NCBI GenBank assembly: GCA_024803745.1 | Contig: JANJXV010000040.1 | Location: 176,501 to 240,500, forward strand | DNA length: 64,000 nucleotides | Origin: Megascapheus bottae | Taxonomy: Eukaryota > Chordata > Mammalia > Rodentia > Geomyidae | Direction: 5' to 3' | In this document: positions 1 through 10,083 of the stretch, one piece after another | How positions within the stretch are numbered: position 1 is the first letter of the stretch | Layout: every line of letters begins with the position of its first letter | Notes under the pieces: generated by a model | Database searches by the model: none | The model's input: the letters and a program-made list of their open reading frames with translations, nothing else | What the model was told of the DNA's origin: nothing | Position numbers and translations under genes: made by a program

Positions 1-221
1 TCCCTTGAATTTACGTGCAAGTTCTGCTTTGGAAAACAAATGTCATCCCTTGAATTTACACAGAGTTCTGGTTAATTTTAACACAGACAGGTCAGTTCCT
101 GGGACTTAATGGCACCACAATTCTGTTTCTTTAATTTGGGTGCACTTTTGGGTCACTCACAGTTTAGATAAAAAACAAGACAGTTGCTGCTTCAGAATGG
201 GGGCGCTTTTTTAGCTCTTCA
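1..221 (-). mobile_element. Endogenous retrovirus LTR, 5' (U3) part, cut by window edge
   Basis: Nearly identical to the terminal 220 bases of the LTR at 19012-19576, same orientation (TGAAGAGC start on the minus strand at 221). It abuts the last exon of the left Clec2-like gene in the sense orientation, so it also supplies the downstream sequence of that transcript. Confidence 0.8.
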
Positions 222-387
222 GTATGTAGAGAAGGAAACATGGGGTAGGAGAGAGCTGGAGGCAGCTGAGCACTGGGCGTAGAGGCTTGGTTTGCTGCAG
301 ATCCACTTTTTCTCTGCATAGACCCTGGCGCTGCTAATTCCAATATCATCCAAATAGGCGTATTCCCCACGGCCTCGCACTTCCACC
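219..387 (-). CDS. Clec2d-like: Left Clec2-like gene, exon 5 (last lectin-domain exon and C-terminus)
   Basis: Acceptor GGCTCTAG|GGTGGAAG. It encodes VEVRGRGEYAYLDDIGISSA, then AEKKWICSKPS and a C-terminal tail ending SFSTY. The TGA stop (221-219) coincides with the first bases of the LTR that occupies 1-221; the right-arm gene continues past this point. Confidence 0.87.
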
Positions 388-582
388 CTAGAGCCAAGCA
401 GAAACACGTTCAGTACTCACATTTGGGTATTTACTTGCTTTTGTTCATTTTTCTTTTTTCTTTTTGTCAGGTGTGGGGTTTCAACTTGGGGCCTGGGCCG
501 CTGTCCCTGAGCTTTTGTGCTCAAGACGAGTCCTGATCTCCCATTATGAGCCACAGCACCACTTCTGAACATTTCTACCTTT

Positions 583-634
<52 letters not shown>

Positions 635-3600
635 TTCTTTTTTTGTAGTTAAAGGGAGGTAAGAGTCTCATGGATTTTCCTGCCTAGGCTGGTTTCAAAC
701 TCTGATTCTCAGATTTCAGCCTCCCATGTAGCTAGGATGACAGGTGAGAGCCACCAGCACACAGCTTGTGGTCTGTAGGTTTTTCCTGGGTGCTCTTCCT
801 GAGCTCAAGGCTAATGCCATACCCTTGAGTCAAGCCCTACTTCCCTAGCTGGCTTTGAACCTTAATACTCAGATCTCAGCCTCCTGAGTAGCTAGAATTA
901 TAAGCATGAGCCACGGTGCCCGGATTTGTTGTCTGTAGTTTTAACAGAAGTAAGAGACTAGCGCTCATCTGACTTTAGTGATGAGCACTGATGGCTGAGT
1001 TGTGTTTCTTCTCCATTCTCAAAGTCCTGGTGTGAATGCCACCTGTCTGTCCATCACCCGTCCATCCCAGTCACACTAACCACGCATTCATTCATGACCC
1101 ACGGCCACCTGTGGGCTCCGTAGACATGACCTTCACTCAGGCTCAACTGTTTCCAAAATGCAGAAAAATAAACCATCAACAACAACAAATCCATGCTGGG
1201 TTCCAGGACTCACAGCTGTCATCCAGCTACTCAGGAGGCTGAGATCTGAGGATCACAGTTCAAAGCCAGCCCAGGAAAAAAAGTCCATGAGAATCTTACC
1301 TCCAATAATACTATTTAGCAAAAGCTGGAAGTGGCGCTGTGGTTCAAATGGTAGAGCACTAGCCTTGAGCAAAACCTCAGGAACAAGGACCCAGGCCCTG
1401 AGTTCAAGCCCCAATACTGACCCAAAACAAACAAGCCAAAAGATGGTTGACAACGTACAAGTTGGTGAAGTCTGTGTTGTCTGCCCACTTCCAGCTGTGC
1501 TTTGAGGATTCTCTTCTAAGTCCAATCCAATGATTGTACAAATCTTTATGTCGCTTCAAGAAATTCTGTAATAAAACACAGTGAGTTGAAAATGGGAGTC
1601 CTTGACTTTGGATGTATTTTGTTTTTCTGTCAAAGGCCGGCTTCAAACTGTGATCTCACATCTCAGCCTCTGAGAAGCTCTGTATTAGGACTAATAATTC
1701 TTTTTCTTTTCTTTGTGTGTATGTGCCAATCCGACTTCCACAATTTGTCTTGGAACTTCGATCCTCCCATCTCAGTTTCCTGGGTAGCTGGATGACAGCG
1801 TGAGCTCCTGGCGCCCAACCCTTTAACTTCACACAACCTCTCCAAGTCGGGGTGGGGTGTCTTTAGCACGTCACAGAGAACAGGGCCCCAAAGGCATTTC
1901 TTACCAGGTCCTGGATGGTGTCAAAGTTGGCCAGATTGGCTCCAAAGGAGACACAAAAGTCCTGACTGGACGTCCAGTTCCTTGTATCCTCAGAAAAGTA
2001 GAAACACTGATTCCCAAAGCCAATCCAGTCTCTTGGACAGGATAACAGCCTGTGCTCTGGAATGCGGCTTTCTGCTTGGTTCCCTAACAGACAATGGATT
2101 TGCTTTATAATCAGTCTTCTGTTTTCTGTGCCTGGGGCCTAAGCCACACCTTAGCCATTCAAAGCCACTCACCTGCTACAATCACCATTAGCACAACTAT
2201 CGTCCCAAACAGAACCACAATAGTCCACACACAGCAATGGAGTTTGGTTGGGTTGATACGCGACAATATTCCTGTGTTTCTTTTCTGGAGCTCCTTCACT
2301 GCAAACAGAAAGAGGAGGGTTTGAATCCAAGGGTTTGAATCTATAAGGAAAATAATCCTAGCATTACCTACCTGTTGCTTGTCCTGCTCAATTACTACTG
2401 AAAGACCCGCGGAGACCCGCACCCAAGGACGCACACAGGGACCACTGGATGCAATAGGCAAGAGGATTTTATTCGGGCATATGCTCGGGCTTCTCAGGTA
2501 CACGTGACCTCGAGATCCGTGAGGTTCGGGTCAGTGGCTGAGAGCCCCGATCTGTCTCGAGAGTGACTTTTTATACAGTTCTACAGTCCATTACAACAGA
2601 GTCCGTGCTTCTACAGCCAATAAGTTTAAAGTATTCCAGTGAGGTCTGCACGCAGGCAGCCAATCTTTGGGAAACAAGTTATACATTTTGACCAATTATC
2701 ATTTAGATAGAGTACAATAGAGTGTACGTGCTGAGTTACACATCTCCGGCCCCTGGTATGGGAAAACAACCCTAATTTAGTTAATACATGTTGTTTAGTT
2801 GTTTATTCTTTTCAAGGTGGCCCAGGATGCTGGTTAGCTGCAGGATTCAGATAACAGGCCATGGGCAGTTGCCCTTTGCCCTAATCCCAGGCCTCGAGGA
2901 GGAGGAGGGGTCTTCCAAGCAACCTCCCAGGGAAAGTGTTACATGGCGGGGTTTAAACAATTTGTACAGAGGCCAGAAACAGCTTGGTCAGGCACAGAAG
3001 TCTGCTCCTTAACTATATGGGCTAGCAGGGTCTTCACTCTGAGTAGCACATTCCAATGGGCCCGGGTCCTGGGGAAAATGTCCCTTGTCCTGTTATAGAG
3101 TTAGCTCCTTTCAAGGCCTGGATGGTGCTACTGCCGGCTAGTTGTTGATTACAGATAGCAGAGCAAACGGGACGTTACAGATAACAGAACAAGCAGGACA
3201 TGGGCTAAGCTTGTAAAAACTACTACCATGGGGAAGGGGCAGGGTCGGGTTTTATACAAGTTCCTGCCCAGTTATGAGAGATACAGGTATTAGTGAGGCG
3301 TGCTTACATACTATTAAAAAGCGCCCTCATTCTGAAGCAGCAGCCGTCTTGTTGTCCATGTAAGCTGTTCAGGGTATAGAGATGAAAAATAACTACCCCC
3401 AGACCCAAAATTATTCCCCATCAGTAAGCAGAATAAAATCTCCAAGGACCCAGAGGCTGCACAAACAGGAACTTCTGAGCCCTAGTCAGCCATTGTTCAC
3501 ACAGATGTCCATAAGCTCCAGGAACCAACCTATTTGGTGTCAAAATTAGACTGCACGTATAGCATTGTATAGCACTAATTTCCCAAACCATAAAACTACT

Positions 3601-5164
3601 CTCTGACAGTTGAATGGGACCCGGCGTCTGAGAACTTCCCGTTGGTTTCCACCAGCCTGGGAAGCTCCCCAATCCCCATCTTATCTCATCCGACCACCTG
3701 ATGGGTGTAAATCTGTGACATTTGCCTTTGAAGAGACTGTGTAAACACTGGCTGTCAGCCTCTCCCCAGCACCTCACAACATCACTGCTTTGAGGTGTGA
3801 GTGAACAAGTTGCATGTTGGCTCCCTTAATCTATGGTCACCTGGCCACCATTCCTCAGTTAGCAAAAGCATGAGTTAAACTTTTAAGATGACAGCACTAT
3901 GGTTCTGACCTGGGATCTTTCACTACCAAAGGCCATCTTGCAATGGTGGAAAAGGAAAGAATGGAGGAGCTGAGCACTGGTGTCTCCTCCTGTAACCCCA
4001 GCTACTCAAAGAGGCCGAGATGTGAAGGTGGCAGGCAGGGAAGTCTGGGAGACTCTTTATCTCCAAGGAGCCATGAAAAAGGCAGAAGGGGAGCTGTGGC
4101 TCCATTGCCAGGGTAGCAGCCTTGAGACAAAGCTTAGAGAGAGGATCCAGGTCCTGAGTTCAAACCCCAGCTTGATCATATAATAGTAGATATTATAAAT
4201 ATATGTCATAATGTATGACATATCACATGGACTATTTTAACTGTATACTCTACTGTATTATACTACTATGCTGTATATACTTTTTTTCTTTTGTCAGGGA
4301 GCTTGAACTCAGGGCCCATGTGCTGTCCCAGAGCTTTTTCCTTCAAGACTAGCACTCTACCACTTTGAGCCTCAGCACCACTTCTGATTTTCTGATGGTT
4401 CATTGGAGATGAGAGTCTCATGGACTTTCCTGCCTGGACTGGCTCTGAACTGTGATCCTCGGATCTCAGCCTCCTGAGTAGCCAGGGTGACAGGTGTGAG
4501 CCACCAGCACCCGGCTATATATCCTTGTACAGATAGGTAGTATATCCATCATAGTATATATTATTTGAGGCTATATTATATATCATGATATATGATAAGT
4601 AGTATATTATATAGTATTTAATACAGCCTATATAATAAAATAAACAGTAAATATTAAGCAAAGTATATGAGATAGTAAATAATTTACTATTTAGTATGAT
4701 AAATATGCATAAGAGGTGTATATGTATGTTCTCATATATATACATATGTTAGAATATATATAATACACAATGAGCAATGTTTATTGTAAGTGTTTTATTG
4801 TCAAGTTAAAGCAGGCAGTTCCAGGCATTATTTCTGGCTAACACCAATGGGCAGCCAGTTTAGAACATGGCAGCTCAGCACAGGGTGCCAGCTTACCCAA
4901 ATCCTGAGCACTTATGCCCGCACACACATATGTCCTGCTTTTTCTCTTGCCCTTGCTCAAGCCCTGTCCTCACAACCAGGTTACTGGAAGATTCTGCTCC
5001 CCAGAGGCTCAGTTCAAGGCCAGCACTAGAGCAGGGAGGACAGAATAGCCCACTGAGTACTGTGTTTATGAGAACCACAAAAACTACATTTCCTGCCCCG
5101 CTTCCTTCAGATATGAACAGGTGACGTAGTTCAATGGTGTCAACCACTATTTTCCATTGGTTTG

Positions 5165-5216
<52 letters not shown>

Positions 5217-5849
5217 TTACTGACGACAGGCAGGCCTCAAGTCTAGTTTCTTGGTGATTTATTAGAGGAAAGAGTCTCTTGGAGTGGCTGGGAAGGTGTC
5301 AAGTGGTAGAGTGCTTGCCTAGCAGGCATGAAGCCCTGGGTTTGATTCCTCGGTACCACATACACAGAAAAAGCCAGAAGGGGTGCAATGTATGGATCAA
5401 GTGGTAGTGTGCCGGCCTTGGGCCAAAGAAGCTCAGGGACAACACTGTGGCCATGAGTTCCCAAGACTGGAAAAAGAAAAGGTCTCATGGACTTTGCTGC
5501 CTGGGCTTACTTCAGACTATGATGGTCAGATCTCAGCCTCCTGAGTAGCTGGGAGGACAGGTGGGAGCCACTGGAGTCTGGTCTGAAAGCAAATTCTGCA
5601 GAGGTTGCAATGTACATTGCTATTCTGTTCCATTGCAAATGAGGTCAGGTAATAATCTGGGAAAGAGGAAGAAGAAAAAAAAGAGGAAGGAGAGGGATGT
5701 TACCTCATCTCAAGGCACACATCCCAGATCTAACCTTCCCTCCCTCCATCCCAGCCTAGCTGCCTTTGTGGGAGACTTCAACCCTAATGCAAGTTACCTG
5801 CTGGCCTGCTTTCTGGGTAGTCTGTGGAAGGCAGATCTTTCTGTAACAT
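219..5849 (-). CDS. Clec2d-like: CLEC2-family C-type-lectin-like type II membrane protein (left palindrome arm), 5 exons
   Basis: Exons (minus strand): 5849-5798, 2298-2173, 2071-1905 (or 2056-1905), 1565-1459, 387-219. Splice sites are GT/AG and phases (1,1,0,2) agree, giving 621 coding bases, 206 residues. Order seen: short cytoplasmic tail, one membrane segment (about residues 30-58, with LHCCVWTIVVL), very short stem, then a C-type-lectin-like domain with CPRDWIGFG, CFYFSEDTRNW, the WIGL core and WICSKPS. Proteins of this family (Clr, OCIL, LLT1) are cell-surface ligands for NKR-P1 receptors on NK cells; that role is inferred from family. Oddities: the paralogue's start codon is AAG here, so translation would begin at an internal ATG (5849-5847); the TGA stop is the first three bases of an LTR; one canonical disulfide lacks both cysteines. 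Orthology within CLEC2 (d, g, h, i) cannot be decided. Intron 1 is enlarged by an LTR. Confidence 0.82.
450..940 (-). repeat. 7SL-type dimer SINEs with an internal (CTTT)n tract
   Basis: A 7SL-left/tRNA-like-right dimer reading on the minus strand, split by a (CTTT)n tract at about 571-640, followed by a second fragment (about 771-940). The first copy has its counterpart in the right arm at 34145-34395, so it predates the duplication. Confidence 0.75.
1193..1432 (+). repeat. 7SL-type dimer SINE in intron 4 of the left Clec2-like gene
   Basis: Left half has GGAGGCTGAGATCTGAGGAT; right half has the tRNA-like CAAATGGTAGAGCACTAGCC. The same insertion is present in inverted orientation at 33435-33670. 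Confidence 0.8.
1459..1565 (-). CDS. Clec2d-like: Left Clec2-like gene, exon 4 (second lectin-domain exon)
   Basis: 107 bp, acceptor TTATTACAG|AATTTC, donor AACTT|GTACGT, phase 0 to 2. It encodes NFLKRHKDLYNHWIGLRRES, then a segment ending DNTDFTN. It is one codon longer than the right-arm copy (KDLYNHW versus QGYDHW). Confidence 0.87.
1700..1835 (-). repeat. 7SL-type SINE left-half fragment
   Basis: TCCTGGGTAGCTGGATGACA and flanking bases match the left half in reverse. The counterpart lies at about 32705-32860 in the right arm. Confidence 0.6.
1905..2071 (-). CDS. Clec2d-like: Left Clec2-like gene, exon 3 (first lectin-domain exon)
   Basis: It encodes CPRDWIGFGNQCFYFSEDT and onward to FDTIQDL, ending in phase 0 at the donor CTG|GTAAGA. 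Three conserved cysteines are present (CPRDW, QCFYF, DFC). An N-glycosylation site is present at NWT. Two in-frame acceptors are possible, before 2071 (AAGCAG) or 2056 (TTCCAG); they differ by five residues of stem. Confidence 0.85.
2173..2298 (-). CDS. Clec2d-like: Left Clec2-like gene, exon 2 (transmembrane)
   Basis: 126 bp, acceptor CTGTTTGCAG|TG, donor GCAG|GTGAGT, phase 1 to 1. It encodes KELQKRNTGILSRINPTKLH and then a hydrophobic run (CCVWTIVVLFGTIVVLMVIVA). The PTKLHCC segment before the membrane span resembles rodent Clr proteins more than the right-arm copy does. Confidence 0.85.
2399..3036 (-). mobile_element. Gammaretrovirus-like (ERV1) LTR, solo or truncated
   Basis: On the minus strand it starts TGAAGACCC (3036) and ends GGGTCTTTCA (2399), the terminal inverted repeat typical of murine-leukaemia-type LTRs. 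It holds a CCAAT motif, TATAAAAAG and AATAAAATCCTCTTGCC followed by TTGCATCC. It inserted into intron 1 of the left Clec2-like gene; the right arm lacks it. No polypurine tract was recognised next to it, and the right boundary could be further out (about 3313). Confidence 0.75.
3037..3420. mobile_element. ERV-derived fragments
   Basis: 3258-3313 matches 21612-21672 (GTTCCTGCCCAGTTATGA and beyond). 3314-3370 matches the U3 start of the LTR at 19012-19576 but in the opposite orientation. This is mixed retroviral debris with no open frame. Confidence 0.5.
3421..3960. other. Intron 1 sequence of left Clec2-like gene, no feature recognised
   Basis: Mostly unique-looking sequence. No convincing exon, repeat or regulatory element seen. 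Confidence 0.4.
3965..4515. repeat. Two 7SL-type SINEs facing each other, AT-rich spacer
   Basis: A degraded plus-strand copy (3965-4190) and a good minus-strand copy (4279-4515) separated by AT-rich sequence. AT-rich low-complexity sequence continues to about 4760. Confidence 0.7.
4770..5135 (-). repeat. LTR-like block in intron 1, shared by both palindrome arms
   Basis: On the minus strand it ends with GACAATAAAACACTTACAATAAA and CTCA; the inverted counterpart is 31205-31571. A single polyadenylation-like end and a length near 365 bp suggest an old (possibly MaLR-type) LTR, but no terminal duplication was found. Identity to a known family is not established. Confidence 0.45.
5169..5215 (+). 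repeat. (GT)n microsatellite
   Basis: A run of GT dinucleotides. The right arm has the equivalent (CA)n at the matching place (about 31100-31158). Confidence 0.9.
5285..5575 (+). repeat. IDL-Geo-type SINE plus a 7SL-type left-half fragment
   Basis: ID-like head GTGGTAGAGTGCTTGCCTAG with a B-box-like TTTGATTCC (5285-5480), then a minus-strand 7SL-like fragment (5485-5575). Confidence 0.75.
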
Positions 5850-6200
5850 TTCCAAGGAGGCTTTTATCTTTTTCCTTCCTTGTTCTTTTAGGCAGAACTG
5901 GAGCCTGGGATTAAGGAGGTAACCTTGGCCTTCTCCAACATTACCTGACATCTGGTAAACAGATTCTGCCGCCAGCCTTCTGCCTTTCCTGGCTCCAAAC
6001 AAAAAATAAAAACAAAACAAAAACAAGATTGGAATCAGGATCTGAAATTCAATGGATTAGAAATGAAATGACTGAGGTGTCAGAAAACATGTTAAAATGT
6101 CCCAGTATATTTCAATTTAAGCCAGGATGGAATACAAGGGGGATGGTTGAGGGTGGCAGTTAGACTTTTCCACTGAGATCCACTAAAATAATAATAATAA
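5690..6200. other. Exon 1 region of left Clec2-like gene, conserved with right arm
   Basis: Matches 30120-30660 in inverted orientation over exon 1, its 5' flank and the downstream donor; a (TAA)n stretch at about 6187-6204 matches the interrupted (TTA)n near 30170. This is the likely promoter-proximal region; no clear TATA box was identified. Confidence 0.55.
5798..5849 (-). CDS. Clec2d-like: Left Clec2-like gene, exon 1 (cytoplasmic tail)
   Basis: It encodes MLQKDLPSTDYPESRPA and ends in phase 1 at the donor CAG|GTAACTTG. It was found because the right arm has the same block, 30340-30660, in inverted orientation with the same donor. Compared with the right-arm exon, the ATG has become AAG (plus positions 5868-5870), so the next in-frame ATG, seven codons on and conserved in both genes, is taken as the start. 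Confidence 0.65.
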
Positions 6201-6269
6201 TAATGAGAGTCAGACAACTACCAGAGATCCATCATCATCATCATTATGATTATTATCATTATCATTATT

Positions 6270-6463
6270 GTTTGCCAGTCCTGGGACTTGAACTCATGGC
6301 CTAGGCACTGTCCCTCAGCTTTCTCAAGGCTGGAGCTCTACCACTTGAACCACAGCTGTACTTCTTTCTCTTTCTATGCCTGTTGTACTGAGGAATGGAA
6401 ACCAGGGCTTCATGCATGCTAGGCAAGCTCTCTACCACTAAGCTACCTTCCCAGTTCCCTGAA
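6270..6463 (-). repeat. IDL-Geo-type SINE
   Basis: Right monomer TTGCCAGTCCTGGGACTTGA at the low-coordinate end, ID-like head at the other end (GCATGCTAGGCAAGC). Confidence 0.75.
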
Positions 6464-6539
6464 ATCCATTTTTCATATAAGAATAACAATAATGATCTTG
6501 GCTCAGGCTGAGATAGGACACTCTAGGGCAGGAAAGATT

Positions 6540-7100
6540 GGGAAATTCCTTAGTTCCTATTCAGGACCACCAGAAGTGGAGTGGAGAGAAGTGGTTCAAG
6601 TGGTAGGGTACCAGCCTCCAGTGAAAAAGCTCAGGGACAGCACAGCTAAAACATATTGGAAAGGGAGGAGGGGAATTTGACCTAATGTTAGAGTGCTTGT
6701 CTAGTATGCATGAAGACCCGGGGTCAATTCTTTGGTAACACATATATTGAAAAACCAAAAAGCCAGAAGTGGTGCTGTGGCTCAGGTGGTAGAGCACTAG
6801 CTCTGAGAAAGCTGAGGGATAGGGGCCGGGAGTTTGGCCTAGTGGTAAAGTGCTTGCCTAGCATGCATGAAGACCCGGGTTCGATTCCTTAGTACACACA
6901 CATTAAAAAAGCCAGAAGTGGTGCTGAGGCTCAAGGGGTAGAGCTCTAGCCTTTAGAAAAATCCAAGGACAATCCTCAGGCCCTGAGCTTCAGCCCAGGA
7001 CTGGTAAAATAAAGAAAAAAAGAAAAAGCTGAGGGACAGTGCCCAAAAGCCCAAGGACAGTGCTCAGGCCCTGAGCTCAAGCCCCAGGACTGGCAAAAAA
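6540..7100 (+). repeat. Cluster of nested IDL-Geo-type SINEs
   Basis: At least two heads (about 6665 and 6830) and three right-monomer segments occur in tandem, ending GGACTGGCAAAAAAA. A SINE has inserted into another SINE. Confidence 0.7.
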
Positions 7101-7299
7101 ATTTTTGTAAAGAAAGAAAAGAAAAGCCCACCTTCCCCTCAAGAAGCAAGAAAACAAAGACAAAGAAGAAGCACCAAAAATAAAATAAAAGCAAAAAGTA
7201 AACTCCTAAAGCATGAAGGGATAGGAGTATGACCCAAATACTAGAGAAGTGCCCAAGAATGAAAAGAAAAAATTAAAAAAAAAAAAGCAGACACTAACT

Positions 7300-7680
7300 G
7301 CTAGTAACAGACTAGTAAGGCTAGACAGCAGGCAGTCTCTGAAAAGTATTCCTGAAGCCCAAAGCAGAGGAAAATGCTGCAAGCACAGCAGGACTGCAGA
7401 CAGGGCCACACTTACCCGACAGAATTCAGTCCCCAGAACCAAAATGCAGTCTCCAGAAGCCTCTGAGCACTGCAGAGTAGAGAAAAGACCACAAGGAAGA
7501 CGATGATGACGATGACGACGACGACTGGTGAAGAAGACAATGTAGACCACAAAGAAAAACTGAGTAGAAGAAGGCGGAGTCACCCCGCCCACCACACTCA
7601 ACCAAAGCACCAAACCCCAAGCAGGAAATCCACACTGCAGCTGCTGCAATTCAGTATGCAACCTGAAGCTGCTGAACCCT
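7300..7680 (+). repeat. Unclassified dispersed repeat, three copies in the window
   Basis: Similar to 23110-23330 (same strand) and 24998-25250 (opposite strand), sharing AAGCCCAAAG, GCTGCA and CCAGAA...CCTCTGAG blocks. It contains an imperfect GAT/GAC repeat at 7500-7527. No coding frame is supported. Confidence 0.45.
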
Positions 7681-7689
7681 AAAAACATA

Positions 7690-8371
7690 GTTACATAGAT
7701 GATGTGCAAAAAATGCACACAGATATATAAATAAAATATATAATACAAATACAATGCATAAATACAAGAGTATACATAATCTATAAAGATACACATTTTG
7801 TATATTACATACACATAAATATATGTAACAATATAAAATATATAACATAAATGGCATAGTATATAAATATATTTTTTCAACAAGATACAGTTAATAAAAG
7901 TCTGGGCTAGGGCCAAGAGTTTGGCCTAGTGGTAGAGTGCTTGCCTAGCATGCACGAAGACCCAGGTTCGATTCCTTGGTACCACATACATAGAAAAAAA
8001 GCCGGAAGTGGTGCTGAGGCTCAAGTGGTAGAGCTCTAGCCTTGAGAAAGTCCAAGGACAGTGCTCAGGCCCTGAGCTCAAGCCCAGGACTGGCAAAAAA
8101 AAACCAGTCTGAGCTATCCTGGAAATGAAACTCATATATATGTAATATATATAACATATAATTATATACATATACCTATATTTTGCCAGTTCTGACACTT
8201 GAACTCAGGTCCTGGGCACTGTCCTTGGACTCTTTTTGCTCAAGGCTAGAGCTCCACCACTAGAGCCACAGCACCACTTCCCCCTTTTTCTGAACGTGTG
8301 GTACTGAAGAATCAAACCTAGGGCTTCCTGCACGCTAGGCGAGCCCACTACCACTAGGCCACGCTTGAAGC

Positions 8372-8415
<44 letters not shown>

Positions 8416-8960
8416 GAAGATGCAAACTGTTCATAAGTCTGGGCTACACTGGAGATGTAGCTCATATATATACATAATACATGAATCTGTATGTCTATAT
8501 TGAAAGAAGCAAAGCCTAAGTAACCCTCCAGTCCTAAAAGTAGGGAATAAAAGACAAAGAGATGCAAGTGATTAAAGACATCTGGGCAATGCTGGAGATG
8601 TGACATATATATATTATAACTACAAATATTACAGATATATATTTTATGGTAGTCTTGGTTCTTGAACTTGGGGCCTGGGCACTGTCCTTGAACACTATTT
8701 GCTCAAGGCTAGAGTCTACCACTAGAGCCACAGCACCATTAACAGCTTTTTCTGAATATGTGGTACTGAGGAATCAAACCCAGGGCTGCACTGGACATGT
8801 AGCTCATATATTAATATTATGTATAATATATAAATCTATATATCTAAAACAAGAAGCAAACTGTGAATAAAAGTCTGGAGATGGAGCTCATATGTATACA
8901 TACATAATATATGAATCTGTGTGTCTAGATTGAAGGAGGCGGGGCTAAGTAACTTCTCGC
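7690..8960. repeat. AT-rich imperfect tandem array with interspersed SINEs
   Basis: A unit containing CAAACTGTTAATAAAAGTCTGG-like sequence, then GGAGATGTAGCTCATATATA and TGAATCTGTRTGTCTA, recurs at about 7880, 8410, 8570 and 8780-8935. IDL-Geo SINEs sit inside it at 7909-8103 (+), 8183-8375 (-) and 8650-8795 (-); (TA)n runs at 8373-8402. Confidence 0.6.
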
Positions 8961-9189
8961 AGCCATCTAGTTGGCTCTAGTGCTGAAAGCATGGAGGTGA
9001 GAGATGCTACTCACTGAATGCAGACGCCTCAGACAAACACACATAACCCAAGCTAGAGAGGAGCTGAGCATCTGGAGAAGGCAGGGCTGCCATCTTGTCC
9101 CCAAGGTGGGGAAAGGTGAACCCCCTCCCAGGTGTGGGGTGGCACTTGACTGACAGGTTCCTAGACCTGACAGTGCAGTGCCTGGGACT

Positions 9190-9520
9190 GGACTTTCCTG
9201 TGACCCCGCCCCTCTCCCCAACCCAGTGTAAGCCCGGACAAGCTTAGATGCCACCAAGCCACAGCCATGTGTCTCCATGTTCCAGTCCTGTCTCCTGGCT
9301 GTTCTCTGGTCACCATGGCGTCCTGATCCAGCTCTCCATCAGAGCTGAGTTGGCTTGTTTATTGTTTCTGGCATCCCTGGCCTGTTTCCTAACTGTGTTG
9401 AATGTGCTTTCTGGCTGCTGGTCTTTGAGACAGGAGTCTGTCATGTAGTTCCTGGCCTTGTAATAAAAGACTCCCCAGATTTGAACCCTCAGAATGTGGC
9501 TTCTCTGATCTGGAAGAAAT
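9190..9520 (+). other. Possible LTR or 3' end with AATAAA
   Basis: Contains CCTTGTAATAAAAGACTCC near its 3' end and a GC-rich 5' part. No target duplication or known termini recognised; could be an old LTR or unique sequence. Confidence 0.3.
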
Positions 9521-9587
9521 GGTTTCATTGTCAAGATTCCAAGACTTAAACCTATGAAGCAATAGAGTTTTTTTGTATATTTAAACA

Positions 9588-9593
<6 letters not shown>

Positions 9594-9630
<37 letters not shown>

Positions 9631-9803
9631 TTGCCAATACTGGTGCTGAACTCTGACTAAGCACAATCATTGGGCTTTCTCAAGGCTAGATCTCTACCAC
9701 TTGAGCCACAGCACCACTTCTGGCTTTTTCTGTGTAGTACAGAGGAATGGAACCGGGGTCTTCATGCATGCTAGGTGGGCTCCATTAGGCCAACTCCCGG
9801 CTC
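9594..9803 (-). repeat. (AT)n tract and IDL-Geo-type SINE
   Basis: An (AT)n run to about 9626, then a minus-strand dimer with TGAGCCACAGCACCACTTCT and a truncated ID-like head. Confidence 0.7.
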
Positions 9804-9923
9804 CAACATTTATAAATTTTGTAGTCTAGAATGATGATGCTTAGAATTATAGAAGTAAAAATGTGCAGCCAGGAGCGTGGCCTAATTTTTTTTATATATT
9901 TCCACATTCATAATTTCTTTTCT

Positions 9924-10083
9924 TTTTTCTTTTTTTGCCAGTCCTGGTGCTCGAACTCAGGGCCTGAGCACTGTCCGTGGACTTTCTCAAGGCCAGAGCT
10001 CTACCACTTGAGCCACAGAACCACTTCTGTCTTTTTCTGTGTATGTGGTACTGAGGAATTGAGCCCAGAGCTTTGTGCACTTA
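9924..10083 (-). repeat. IDL-Geo-type SINE, head truncated
   Basis: TTTTTGCCAGTCCTGGTGCT start; the ID head is cut at about 10080 where L1 sequence begins. Confidence 0.75.

Noticed and set aside
7206..7916. 236-residue minus-strand open frame
   Set aside because: Spans an AT-rich tandem array and an unclassified repeat, with no domain or splice support.
7920..7980. tRNA gene in the ID-like head (and in many others)
   Set aside because: Box A and B are present but the flanks, poly(A) tails and target duplications show SINEs.
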